Below are positions 7,820-14,171 of a stretch of 15,406 bases of DNA, in pieces (the stretch's first letter is position 1; the number at the start of each line of letters is the position of its first letter). Both the position numbers and the translations under genes were made by a program. Below the pieces are notes generated by a model that did not search any database, was not told where the DNA came from, and saw only the letters and a list, made by a program, of their open reading frames with translations. Origin of the DNA: Planctomycetota bacterium (GTDB lineage: Bacteria; Planctomycetota; Phycisphaerae; Sedimentisphaerales; Anaerohalosphaeraceae). The stretch covers positions 1 to 15,406 of the forward strand of contig DAOVVQ010000065.1 of NCBI GenBank assembly GCA_030637065.1, read 5' to 3'.

Positions 7820-7848
7820 ACTATAAGCCTGTCGACAGGCATTGTCAA
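7820..7848 (-). promoter_or_regulatory. Sigma-70-type promoter for the FAD oxidoreductase
   Basis: On the minus strand, TTGACA (plus 7843-7848, perfect) is followed by a 17-base spacer and TATAGT (plus 7820-7825, 5 of 6). The predicted start near 7813 gives a leader of about 72 bases. The 14-bp palindrome lies entirely inside the spacer. Confidence 0.55.
7827..7840. promoter_or_regulatory. Perfect 14-bp palindrome, candidate operator
   Basis: GCCTGTCGACAGGC is perfectly self-complementary. It sits in the -35/-10 spacer of the minus-strand promoter and just upstream of the plus-strand -35. That is a typical position for a dimeric repressor that would control both directions. The regulator is unknown. 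Confidence 0.5.
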
Positions 7849-7869
7849 AGACCACGATAAGCATATATA
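7842..7869 (+). promoter_or_regulatory. Candidate promoter for the dehydratase/ACP/ketosynthase cluster
   Basis: TTGTCA (7842-7847), a 16-base spacer, and TATATA (7864-7869) match at 5 of 6 and 4 of 6 positions. The -35 overlaps the -35 of the opposite promoter almost completely, so the two promoters probably compete. Transcription would start near 7877, with a leader of about 185 bases. Confidence 0.35.
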
Positions 7870-7926
7870 CAGACAAGCCAAGTCGGCAATGCTTTTTTTG
7901 TGTTATTTTCGCCCTCATCTCAGAAA

Positions 7927-8027
7927 AAGCTGGAAAAAACCGGGCAAATCCGTAAAATCGCGGAAACAGCTTAGTTGTCCCATCGGTCCAGGCGGATCGC
8001 AGGCGCGGTTTTCAGCCTGGAAACAAC
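7927..8027 (+). promoter_or_regulatory. Two adjacent stem-loops in the leader of the lipid cluster
   Basis: Stem 1 pairs AAGCTG (7927-7932) with CAGCTT (7967-7972). One base later, stem 2 pairs GTTGT (7974-7978) with ACAAC (8023-8027), and inside it TCCAGGC (7987-7993) with GCCTGGA (8015-8021). GTTTTT follows at 8028-8033. This could be a cis-regulatory RNA or an attenuator. I cannot assign it to a known riboswitch class. Confidence 0.3.
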
Positions 8028-8062
8028 GTTTTTACTGTAATATTGCGGATATTGGCGTTTTT

Positions 8063-8533
8063 ATGCGATTTATTTTGATTGATAAAGTGGTCTCGCTCGA
8101 CAGCGGCAAGGAAATTTCCGCCATTAAGAGCGTTTCTCTGGCTGAGGAGTACTTAGGCGACCATTTTCCCATTTTTCCGGTCCTGCCGGGCGTTTTGCTG
8201 CTCGAGGGCCTGATCGAGACGGCTTCGTGGCTGGTGCGCGAGAGCGAGAATTTTGCTCACAGTATGGTCTTGCTTGAACAGGCAAGAAATGTAAAATATA
8301 AGAGCTTCGCGGCGCCCGGGATGCAGATCGAATATCGTGTAACCGCCCGGACGATCGAAGAGAATGTCAGCAGCTTCTCAGGAGCCGGTTTTTGCGGCGA
8401 CGAGGCTATTGTCCAGGCCCGGTTCGGCCTTAGGCACTTTAACCTTGCCGATGAGGATGCCAAGATGGCCTCCATCGATGCCGAGGTCGTCGAGAATATG
8501 AAACAGCGGTGGAAGCTGCTTTATAACGGTTAG
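8063..8533 (+). CDS. FabZ-like hot-dog 3-hydroxyacyl-ACP dehydratase (first of a pair)
   Basis: A 156-residue hot-dog protein that would dehydrate 3-hydroxyacyl-ACP to trans-2-enoyl-ACP. The active-site stretch is DHFPIFPVLPGVLLLEGLIE (33-52), with catalytic His34 and Glu48 separated by 14 residues exactly as in FabZ. The Gly after HFP is replaced by Ile. It aligns with the dehydratase at 9155: by hand, 34 of the first 60 positions are identical. The ATG at 8063 is chosen because homology begins there (MRFILIDKVV matches MRWIWIDKFV). The frame is open back to 7889, but that extension has no counterpart. No clear Shine-Dalgarno is seen, and the leader is structured. First gene of the dehydratase-ACP-dehydratase-ketosynthase-ketosynthase run. 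Confidence 0.85.
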   Translation: MRFILIDKVVSLDSGKEISAIKSVSLAEEYLGDHFPIFPVLPGVLLLEGLIETASWLVRESENFAHSMVLLEQARNVKYKSFAAPGMQIEYRVTARTIEENVSSFSGAGFCGDEAIVQARFGLRHFNLADEDAKMASIDAEVVENMKQRWKLLYNG

Positions 8534-8605
8534 GGATTTTAGATTGGACCGGTTTCGGTTCCGGGTCGTTGCGACTGCGGGCCGGGCCGGATGATTGTTA
8601 GCGTT

Positions 8606-8626
8606 GGATCCGCTCTGTGCGGATTC
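8606..8626 (+). other. Intergenic hairpin between dehydratase and acyl carrier protein genes
   Basis: ATCCGC (8608-8613) and GCGGAT (8619-8624) pair around a TCTGT loop, extended by one G-T and one G-C pair. No T-run follows, so it is more likely an mRNA stability or processing hairpin than a terminator. It lies in the 150-base gap before the ACP gene. Confidence 0.35.
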
Positions 8627-8683
8627 TTGATCATAAATGGAATTGATGTTTGCTGCTTATTTAGAAAGCGGAGGCGCTGGATT

Positions 8684-9079
8684 ATGGCAATGAGTCACGA
8701 AGAGATTTTTGGAGAAGTACAGGAAGTTTTAGTTGACGCCCTTGGGCTCGACGACGATGAAGTAACCGAAGGCGCCACGTTGATGGGCGATCTTGGGGCC
8801 GAGAGTATAGATTTTCTTGATATCGTGTTCCGGCTTGAAAAGGCTTTCGGGATCAAGGTCCCTCGCGAGGAACTCTTCCCCGCTGACAGCCTGCTGAATA
8901 ACCCCGATTACGTCAGCAACGGCAAAATAACCGAAACCGGTCTCGCGGAATTCAAGGCGAAAATGCCGCATACCGATTTTGCGTCTTTCCAGGAAGACCC
9001 CGACATCAACCGTCTTGGCGATCTTTTTACGGTAAAGTCGATAGTTAATTTCGTCGAGGGCAAGCTCGCAGCCGCATAA
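8684..9079 (+). CDS. Acyl carrier protein, long form with internal insertion
   Basis: A 131-residue acyl carrier protein that would hold the growing chain on a phosphopantetheine arm at Ser41 (LGAESIDFLDI). Glu stands where the usual DSL motif has Asp. Helix I (EIFGEVQEVLVDALG) and the helix II region (FRLEKAFGIKVPREELF) fit the ACP fold. About 45 extra residues (roughly 66-115) then intervene before the final helix FTVKSIVNFVEGKL. From memory, this elongated form resembles ACPs of other planctomycetes, and it differs from the usual ~78-residue AcpP. GGAGG (8670-8674) lies nine bases before the ATG at 8684. Upstream in-frame codons from 8591 do not look like ACP. Flanked by two dehydratases, it is probably the dedicated carrier for this cluster. 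Confidence 0.88.
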   Translation: MAMSHEEIFGEVQEVLVDALGLDDDEVTEGATLMGDLGAESIDFLDIVFRLEKAFGIKVPREELFPADSLLNNPDYVSNGKITETGLAEFKAKMPHTDFASFQEDPDINRLGDLFTVKSIVNFVEGKLAAA

Positions 9080-9154
9080 TTGCGGCACAATACCCTCGGC
9101 ACATCGGGCGTCGAAGATGACAGCAAAAAAATTGTCAAAGAATAAAGGTAACCA

Positions 9155-9643
9155 GTGCGTTGGATCTGGATCGATAAGTTTGTTGAGTTCGAAAGCGGCA
9201 AGAGAGCTGTAGCCCTTAAGAACGTCAGCCTCGCTGAAGAGCATCTGCACGACCACTTTCCGGGTTTTTGCGTCATGCCGGAGTGCCTGATGATCGAGGG
9301 CATGGCCCAGACGGCTGGGATACTCGTCGGCGAGGCTCGCAACTTCGAGGAGAAGGTGATCCTCGCAAAGATCAATAAGGCCGTCTTCTACCACTATGTC
9401 CGTCCCGGCGACACTCTTATGCTGCACGCGCAGATCGACTCGATCGCGCCGGAAGCGGCTGGCACTTCGGGCAGGATCATGCGTGGCGATACGCTCATAG
9501 CCGAGATCAGCCTGATGTTCAGCCATATCGACCAGAACCTTGCCGGCAAGGAGTTCCCCGAGGAAAATTTTGTTTTCACCGATATATTCCGGTCGCTGAT
9601 CGCCGATATTGCCCGTCAACAGGCAGCCGCGGAGTCTCAGTGA
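9155..9643 (+). CDS. FabZ-like hot-dog 3-hydroxyacyl-ACP dehydratase (second of a pair), GTG start
   Basis: A 162-residue FabZ-like dehydratase. The active-site stretch is DHFPGFCVMPECLMIEGMAQ (33-52), with His34 and Glu48 in FabZ spacing. Here HFPG is intact but the second Gly (MPG) is replaced by Glu, the mirror image of the change in the dehydratase at 8063. The start is GTG at 9155, with AAAGGT about six bases upstream. The nearby ATG at 9117 is in another frame, and homology to the partner starts exactly at the GTG. Its TGA (9641-9643) overlaps the ATG of the next gene by one base, so translation of the two is probably coupled. The C-terminus adds a short tail beyond the core FabZ fold. 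Confidence 0.87.
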   Translation: MRWIWIDKFVEFESGKRAVALKNVSLAEEHLHDHFPGFCVMPECLMIEGMAQTAGILVGEARNFEEKVILAKINKAVFYHYVRPGDTLMLHAQIDSIAPEAAGTSGRIMRGDTLIAEISLMFSHIDQNLAGKEFPEENFVFTDIFRSLIADIARQQAAAESQ

Positions 9644-10962
9644 TGAACACAGGCAGGGTAGTTATCACGGGCATTGGAGCGATAAGCCCCCTCGGTTTGA
9701 ATGTTTCGGGCCTGTGGGAGGGCCTGTGCGGCGGCAAGTGCGGCATCGCCACGATCCAGGCGTTCGATCCGGTCGGTTTTACGTGCAGGCTTGCAGGCGA
9801 AGTGGCCGCCTTTAAGATTCGCAAACATGTCCCTAAGAGCCATCGCAAGGCAACGAAGCTGATGTGCCGGGATATTCAATTAGCCATCGTCGCAGCCGAA
9901 GAAGCCATTGCCGACGCCGGGATCATTACAAAGGCTACCGATCCGGCGAATATCAATTTCGATCCCCCACGGATGGCGATCAACGTCGGAGCCGGTGTAA
10001 TATGCTGCAATATCGAGGAGCTTTCGCCTGCGATCATAAAAAGTGTAACCGACGGCAAATTCGATCTTCGCAAGTTCGGCACCGCCGGTATCGAGGCGGT
10101 CACCCCGCTCTGGCTGCTCAAGTACCTGCCCAATATGTTGGCCTGCCACATCGGAATAATTCATGACATCCAGGGCCCCAGCAACAGCATTACCTGCGGC
10201 GAGGCCGGCGGCCAGATCGCTATCGGCGAGGCCGTCGAGATTATCCAGCGAGGCAATGCCGACCTTGCATTAGCCGGCGGTTGTGAGGCCAAGGTCAACC
10301 CTCTTCTTATGCTAAGGCAGTGCATCCTGGGGCGATCCACGAGCGAAAATAACGACGATCCTGACGGCGCCTGCCGACCATTCGACGCCGAGGCCAAAGG
10401 TTCGGTCTTTGGCGAAGGGGGAGGGATGGTTGTTCTGGAGACCATCGAGCACGCTCAAGAACGCGGGGCCAAAATCTATGCCGAGGTCGCCGGATCGGCG
10501 TCGAGTAACGCCGTAAACATCGGCTACAGCCACATCGAGCCGGACGGCAAGGGCATCGAGATCGCCATCGAGGCCGCCCTGGCGGAGGCAGGCATCGATG
10601 CCGGACAGCTTGACCTGATAATACCGCACGGGACCGGCATACCCGCCGACGACCGCGCAGAGGCCACAGCCATCGCCAATGTCCTGGCCAGAGGAACGGC
10701 TGGAGCGAAGGATGCCCCCGTCTGGCCGACAAAAGGAATGCTAAGCCACACCGGCGCAGGAGCCGGGGCGATCGACGTCGTCACAGCGGCAAAAGCAATT
10801 GCCGAGGGCAAAACAGGCATGGGGAAAAATTGCAATAATAAAGCCGAAGGATGCGAACTTAATATAATAACGGAACCGATCGAGAAGGATTTCAACTACA
10901 TACTATGCTCCAGCTACACCTTCGGAGGTCAAACAGCGGCCGTGGTTCTTAAACGGGTTTAA
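9643..10962 (+). CDS. Ketosynthase-like protein with Glu at the nucleophile position (chain-length-factor-like)
   Basis: A 439-residue thiolase-fold protein of the beta-ketoacyl-ACP synthase (FabF) family. The N-terminus RVVITGIGAISPLG and the glycine loop FGEGGGMVVLE are typical. The two His blocks are present: PHGTGIPADD (His329) and TKGMLSHTGAGAG (Lys364, His369). In the nucleophile block, NSITCGEAGG followed by QIAIGEA, aligning on the IGEA anchor (seven residues after the Cys in FabF and in the next gene) puts Glu187 at the catalytic position. Cys185 lies two residues earlier. This recalls chain-length factors, where Gln replaces Cys. It would then be the partner of the canonical ketosynthase at 11054 rather than a condensing enzyme. 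The ATG overlaps the previous stop (TGATG at 9641-9645). Confidence 0.85.
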   Translation: MNTGRVVITGIGAISPLGLNVSGLWEGLCGGKCGIATIQAFDPVGFTCRLAGEVAAFKIRKHVPKSHRKATKLMCRDIQLAIVAAEEAIADAGIITKATDPANINFDPPRMAINVGAGVICCNIEELSPAIIKSVTDGKFDLRKFGTAGIEAVTPLWLLKYLPNMLACHIGIIHDIQGPSNSITCGEAGGQIAIGEAVEIIQRGNADLALAGGCEAKVNPLLMLRQCILGRSTSENNDDPDGACRPFDAEAKGSVFGEGGGMVVLETIEHAQERGAKIYAEVAGSASSNAVNIGYSHIEPDGKGIEIAIEAALAEAGIDAGQLDLIIPHGTGIPADDRAEATAIANVLARGTAGAKDAPVWPTKGMLSHTGAGAGAIDVVTAAKAIAEGKTGMGKNCNNKAEGCELNIITEPIEKDFNYILCSSYTFGGQTAAVVLKRV

Positions 10963-10979
10963 AATTTGAATTTGGCAGG

Positions 10980-11038
10980 GTGGGCTTTAGCCCACGCTGA
11001 AGACTTCGAGATTCGACATTGGAAATTCGGGATTCCAA
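10980..11038. repeat. Palindromic intergenic repeat between the two ketosynthase genes
   Basis: 10980-10995 is a tight hairpin (GTGGGCT, two-base loop, AGCCCAC). A second inverted repeat, TTGGAA (11019-11024) with TTCCAA (11033-11038), follows in an ATTCG-rich stretch. The sequence has the look of a dispersed intergenic repeat. It fills most of the 91-base gap between the two genes. No strong T-run follows, so termination is not evident. Confidence 0.5.
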
Positions 11039-11053
11039 AGCTAAGGTAGCATT

Positions 11054-12364
11054 ATGAACGCCAACAAAGTTGTAATAACAGGCATGGGCCTGGTCTGTCC
11101 GATGGGCCATGACGTTGAGACCGTCTGGGCCGGTATGCTCAGCGGCAAAAACGGTATGGCTGCTACTACCGTGTTCGATGCCTCTACGTTTCCTTCGCAG
11201 TTCGGCGCCGAGGTCAAGGGGTACGACCTGACTGGGTCCGTTGGCCGGCCCGATCGGCATAAATACGCCAATCGCGGCTCGCAGTTTGTTCTCGGGGCCG
11301 CTCGTCAGGCCTGCACGCAGGCCGGCATCGATGTCGAGACCGACAAGCCCGCCGACGGGATCGACCGGACCAGGATGGGGATCTATCTCGGAGCCGGTGA
11401 AGGATCTGTGGATAATGAGAACTTTTTCGAGGCAATAGTCAAGGGCTGGGACGATGACAGTAGCGAGATGGACTGGTCAAAGTGGGCCAAGGTCGCCTTC
11501 GGGCAGATGACCCCTATGATCGAGCTTGAGCAGGAGCCCAATATGCCCGCCGCCCACGTCGCCATGATGACCGGTGCCCGCGGGCGGACAAGAAGCTGTC
11601 TTACGGCATGTGCGGCAAGCACCCAGGCCGTCGGCGAAGCTGCTATGCTCGTCAGGAGCGGCAAGGCCGAGATCATGATCACCGGCGGAGCCCATTCGAT
11701 GATCCACCCCCTTGGCGTGATGGGTTTTAGCCGGCTCACCGCTCTTTCGACGCGCAACGACAGCCCGGAAACGGCATCGCGTCCATTCTCAGCCACTCGC
11801 GACGGCTTCGTATTAGGTGAAGGCGGCGCGATCGTGATACTGGAATCGCTCACTTCGGCGAAGAAACGCGGCGCGAAAATCCTCGCCGAGCTGATCGGCT
11901 TTGGCAGCAGCAGCGACGCGTTCCGCATAACCGACATGCACGAAGAGGCTCGCGGCGCCGTCCAGGCCATAAAGTCCGCGATCGCCGACGCCGGGATCGA
12001 GTGTCAGGACATCGACTATATCAGCACCCACGGGACCAGCACATCCGAGAACGACTCGATCGAGACCCGGGCCATCAAGACGGTTTTCGGCGATAATGCC
12101 GCCAACGTTCCCGTAAGCAGCGCCAAGAGCATGTTCGGCCACCTGATCGGGGCGACCGGCTGTGCCGAACTTATCACATGCATCCTGGCGATTAGGGACG
12201 ATGTGCTGCCTCCGACTATGAATCTTAACGACCCGGACCCGGACCTCGACCTGGATTATGTGCCGAACAAACCGCGAAAGGCAAAGGTCGACGTCGCGAT
12301 GAGCGAATCGTTCGGCTTCGGCGGCCAGAATAATGTTCTGATAATCAAAAGATTTTGCGAGTGA
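11054..12364 (+). CDS. Beta-ketoacyl-ACP synthase II-like condensing enzyme (FabF family)
   Basis: A 436-residue canonical condensing enzyme, joining acyl and malonyl units on ACP. All catalytic elements are in place and in FabF spacing: Cys186 in SCLTACAAST, His326 in THGTSTSEND, and Lys358/His363 in AKSMFGHLIGATG. Cys to first His is 140 residues and His to His is 37, as in FabF. GEGGAIVILE and the final SFGFGGQNN are typical. AAGG stands eight bases before the ATG. Together with the Glu-bearing paralogue upstream it could form a ketosynthase/chain-length-factor-like heterodimer, although homodimeric action cannot be excluded. It probably belongs to the same transcription unit, with the 91-base palindromic spacer in between. 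A housekeeping fabF is the alternative reading. Confidence 0.9.
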   Translation: MNANKVVITGMGLVCPMGHDVETVWAGMLSGKNGMAATTVFDASTFPSQFGAEVKGYDLTGSVGRPDRHKYANRGSQFVLGAARQACTQAGIDVETDKPADGIDRTRMGIYLGAGEGSVDNENFFEAIVKGWDDDSSEMDWSKWAKVAFGQMTPMIELEQEPNMPAAHVAMMTGARGRTRSCLTACAASTQAVGEAAMLVRSGKAEIMITGGAHSMIHPLGVMGFSRLTALSTRNDSPETASRPFSATRDGFVLGEGGAIVILESLTSAKKRGAKILAELIGFGSSSDAFRITDMHEEARGAVQAIKSAIADAGIECQDIDYISTHGTSTSENDSIETRAIKTVFGDNAANVPVSSAKSMFGHLIGATGCAELITCILAIRDDVLPPTMNLNDPDPDLDLDYVPNKPRKAKVDVAMSESFGFGGQNNVLIIKRFCE

Positions 12365-12407
12365 ATGACCGATAGAAACGTAATGAATATCAAATACGGC
12401 AACTGTC

Positions 12408-12457
12408 ATTCCCGCGCTCGCCGCGGCGGAGCACGTCGCAGCCGGGAAGGCGGGAAT
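12408..12457. repeat. Intergenic inverted repeat with ATTCCCGC / GCGGGAAT ends
   Basis: ATTCCCGC (12408-12415) pairs with GCGGGAAT (12450-12457). The inside holds a second GC-rich hairpin around 12416-12432 (GCTC...GAGC with CCGC/GCGG). GTCATTCCCGC...GCGGGAATCCAG flanks are common in dispersed bacterial intergenic repeats. It lies between the ketosynthase and serS and could also stop transcription of the cluster, but no T-run follows. Confidence 0.6.
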
Positions 12458-12517
12458 CCAGATCGTAGCGAGTTTCAATGCATCACAATAATAACAAATG
12501 TACAGAGATGATCAAAA

Positions 12518-13789
12518 ATGATTGATATAAAGCTGATTCGTAAAGATCCCCAGCGGTTTATCAAAGGCGCCGCGGATAAGAATTTTAATGTGGATATTCA
12601 GCGACTGCTGGCCATCGACGGCGAGCTTCGCACGCACAAGAACCAGTTGCAGAAAATAGCCACCCAAAAAAACAAGATCGGCAAATCGATACCGAACCTG
12701 GCCGACGACAAAAAGAAAGCCGCCCTGGCGAGATTAGGCGAGCTGAAATCCGAAGAAGGCGGCCTTAACGATGCGATCGGCGCCCTTGAGCCCGAGTTCG
12801 ATTCGATCATGGGGCAGGTCCCCCAGCCGGCGGCCGACGAGGTCCCCCTGGGCCAGGATGATACGGAAAATGTCGAGCTTAGCAAGTGGGGCGAGATCCG
12901 GCAGTTCGATTTCGAGCCGAAGGACCATATCCAGTTGGGCGTCGATCTTGGCATTATAGACGTCGAGCGCGGCGTGAAATTAGCTGGGACGCGGAATTAT
13001 TTTCTCAAAGGCGACGGGGCCCTTCTGCACTGGGCGGTGCTTCGATTCGCAATGGACCACATGCTCGGTAAAGGCTATGTCCCGATGTCCGTCCCGCTTC
13101 TGATGCGGGATGAGGCCATGCGGGGCACCGGTTATTTTCCCGGCGCCGAGGAGCAGACCTACCAGATGGAACGCGATGGGCTAAACCTCGTCGGCACCGC
13201 GGAGGTCCCCCTGACCGCCTATCACTCCGGCGAGATGATCGCCAAGGAGCGGCTGCCGTTTAAGTGCGTCTCGCTAAGCACCTGTTTTCGTCGCGAAGCC
13301 GGAGCCGCCGGCAAGGACACCTACGGGCTCTACCGAATCCACCAGTTTGATAAGGTCGAGCAGGTAATAATCGCCGAAAACGACGAACAGGCCAGCAAAG
13401 AATTCCACAAAGAGATCCTCGGCAACTCCGAATCCGTAATGCAGGCGATGGGGCTGCCCTACCGCTTAGTCAACGTCTGCACCGGCGACCTCGGACGCGG
13501 CCAGGTTCAGAAATACGATATCGAGGCGTGGATGCCCTCCAGAGACAGCTACGGCGAGACGCATTCGGCCAGCAGATTTTACGAGTTCCAGGCACGACGG
13601 ATGAACCTGCGATATAAGGACGGCAACCAAAACCGCTTCTGCCACACGCTCAACAATACCGTCATCGCCTCGCCAAGGGTCCTGATCCCGCTGCTCGAAC
13701 TCAATCAAAACGCCGACGGAACAATAAACATCCCGCAGGTCCTCCAGCCATACATAGGCGGAAGAGACCGAATCGTCAAAAGCTCATAG
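12518..13789 (+). CDS. serS: Seryl-tRNA synthetase
   Basis: A 423-residue class II aminoacyl-tRNA synthetase charging tRNA-Ser, of normal family length. The N-terminus MIDIKLIRKDPQRF and the following coiled-coil arm (about 30-100) bind the tRNA. The catalytic core shows TAEV (227-230, serine binding), motif 2 CFRREAGAAGKDTYG (256-270) with GLYRIHQFDKVEQ, and Glu347 in YGETHS. Motif 3 reads TLNNTVIASPR (377-387). The usual NGSG is replaced by NNTV, although Arg387 and a hydroxyl residue at the serine-contact position are kept. C-terminal IPQVLQPYIGG is standard. The start follows CAGAGAT, a weak ribosome site. Essential gene. A shared transcript with the cluster upstream is doubtful because of the repeat between them. 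Confidence 0.97.
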   Translation: MIDIKLIRKDPQRFIKGAADKNFNVDIQRLLAIDGELRTHKNQLQKIATQKNKIGKSIPNLADDKKKAALARLGELKSEEGGLNDAIGALEPEFDSIMGQVPQPAADEVPLGQDDTENVELSKWGEIRQFDFEPKDHIQLGVDLGIIDVERGVKLAGTRNYFLKGDGALLHWAVLRFAMDHMLGKGYVPMSVPLLMRDEAMRGTGYFPGAEEQTYQMERDGLNLVGTAEVPLTAYHSGEMIAKERLPFKCVSLSTCFRREAGAAGKDTYGLYRIHQFDKVEQVIIAENDEQASKEFHKEILGNSESVMQAMGLPYRLVNVCTGDLGRGQVQKYDIEAWMPSRDSYGETHSASRFYEFQARRMNLRYKDGNQNRFCHTLNNTVIASPRVLIPLLELNQNADGTINIPQVLQPYIGGRDRIVKSS

Positions 13790-13830
13790 ATAGCTGCACC
13801 GCCGGGAATTTGATTATTGTCATGGCGGGC

Positions 13831-13859
13831 TTGACAACTGGATTCGAAAGTGGGACAAT
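13831..13859 (+). promoter_or_regulatory. Promoter for the MNT/HEPN pair, nearly leaderless
   Basis: TTGACA (13831-13836, perfect), a 17-base spacer and GACAAT (13854-13859, 4 of 6) predict a start near 13866, three bases before the ATG at 13869. No Shine-Dalgarno is visible, which fits leaderless or near-leaderless translation. Confidence 0.4.
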
Positions 13860-13868
13860 GTTGCTGAA

Positions 13869-14171
13869 ATGAATGACAGGTTAGTAATCTCAAAGGACAG
13901 GATTGCCGAGCTTTGCCGGCGCCGCAATATCCGCAGGCTGGCGATATTCGGCTCGGCGCTGCGGGACGATTTCGGACCGCAAAGCGATGTCGATGTCCTG
14001 GTGAACTTCATTGACGGCCACGTTCCCGGTTTCTTCGGACTTTTCGATATCGAGGAAGAACTTTCCGCCATCCTCGGGCATAAAGCCGACGTCAGAACAC
14101 CCGAAGACTTAAGCAAATATTTTCGCCAGCAGGTAATAGACGCGGCGGAGGTGCAATATGTTCAAGGATGA
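13869..14171 (+). CDS. MNT-type minimal nucleotidyltransferase (antitoxin of MNT/HEPN pair)
   Basis: A 100-residue minimal nucleotidyltransferase. The active site is GSALRDDFGPQSDVD (28-42), a perfect G-S-x10-D-x-D, and Asp74 in HKADVR is the third acidic residue. In the characterised MntA/HepT type of system, such proteins transfer AMP groups from ATP onto a Tyr of the HEPN partner and neutralise its RNase activity. The gene starts at 13869, just after a predicted promoter. Its last 14 bases overlap the HEPN gene, whose ribosome site (GGAGGTG, 14147-14153) lies inside this gene. The fold assignment is firm. The antitoxin role is inferred from the pairing. Confidence 0.92.
   Translation: MNDRLVISKDRIAELCRRRNIRRLAIFGSALRDDFGPQSDVDVLVNFIDGHVPGFFGLFDIEEELSAILGHKADVRTPEDLSKYFRQQVIDAAEVQYVQG

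Larger units (their letters stand above)
7741..8062. other. Divergent intergenic control region (322 bases)
   Basis: This noncoding stretch separates the FAD oxidoreductase (-) from the dehydratase/ACP/ketosynthase cluster (+). It holds two overlapping divergent promoters, a perfect palindrome at 7827-7840, and a leader with paired stem-loops at 7927-7972 and 7974-8027. No tRNA was seen. A 58-residue 5' extension of the plus-strand gene is open from 7889, but it is basic and low in family resemblance. Confidence 0.6.

Noticed and set aside
7889..8062. Longer N-terminus for the first dehydratase
   Set aside because: The extra 58 residues are basic and have no counterpart in the paralogue at 9155. 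Homology starts exactly at 8063, and the stretch carries leader stem-loops.
8606..8626. Rho-independent terminator after the first dehydratase
   Set aside because: There is a hairpin but no following T-run, and the ACP gene downstream belongs to the same functional set.
8591..8683. Longer N-terminus for the acyl carrier protein
   Set aside because: The ACP fold begins after 8684 and GGAGG sits correctly for that ATG. The upstream residues are hydrophobic/basic and not ACP-like.
8729..9619. 296-codon open frame on the minus strand
   Set aside because: It is antisense to the ACP and second dehydratase genes, both firmly identified, and it crosses their intergenic gap. Treated as a compositional shadow.
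9643..10962. Reading Cys185 as a normal ketosynthase nucleophile
   Set aside because: It is two residues out of register with the IGEA anchor, and its distance to the first His is 144 rather than 140. Glu187 aligns better, although a structure could overturn this.
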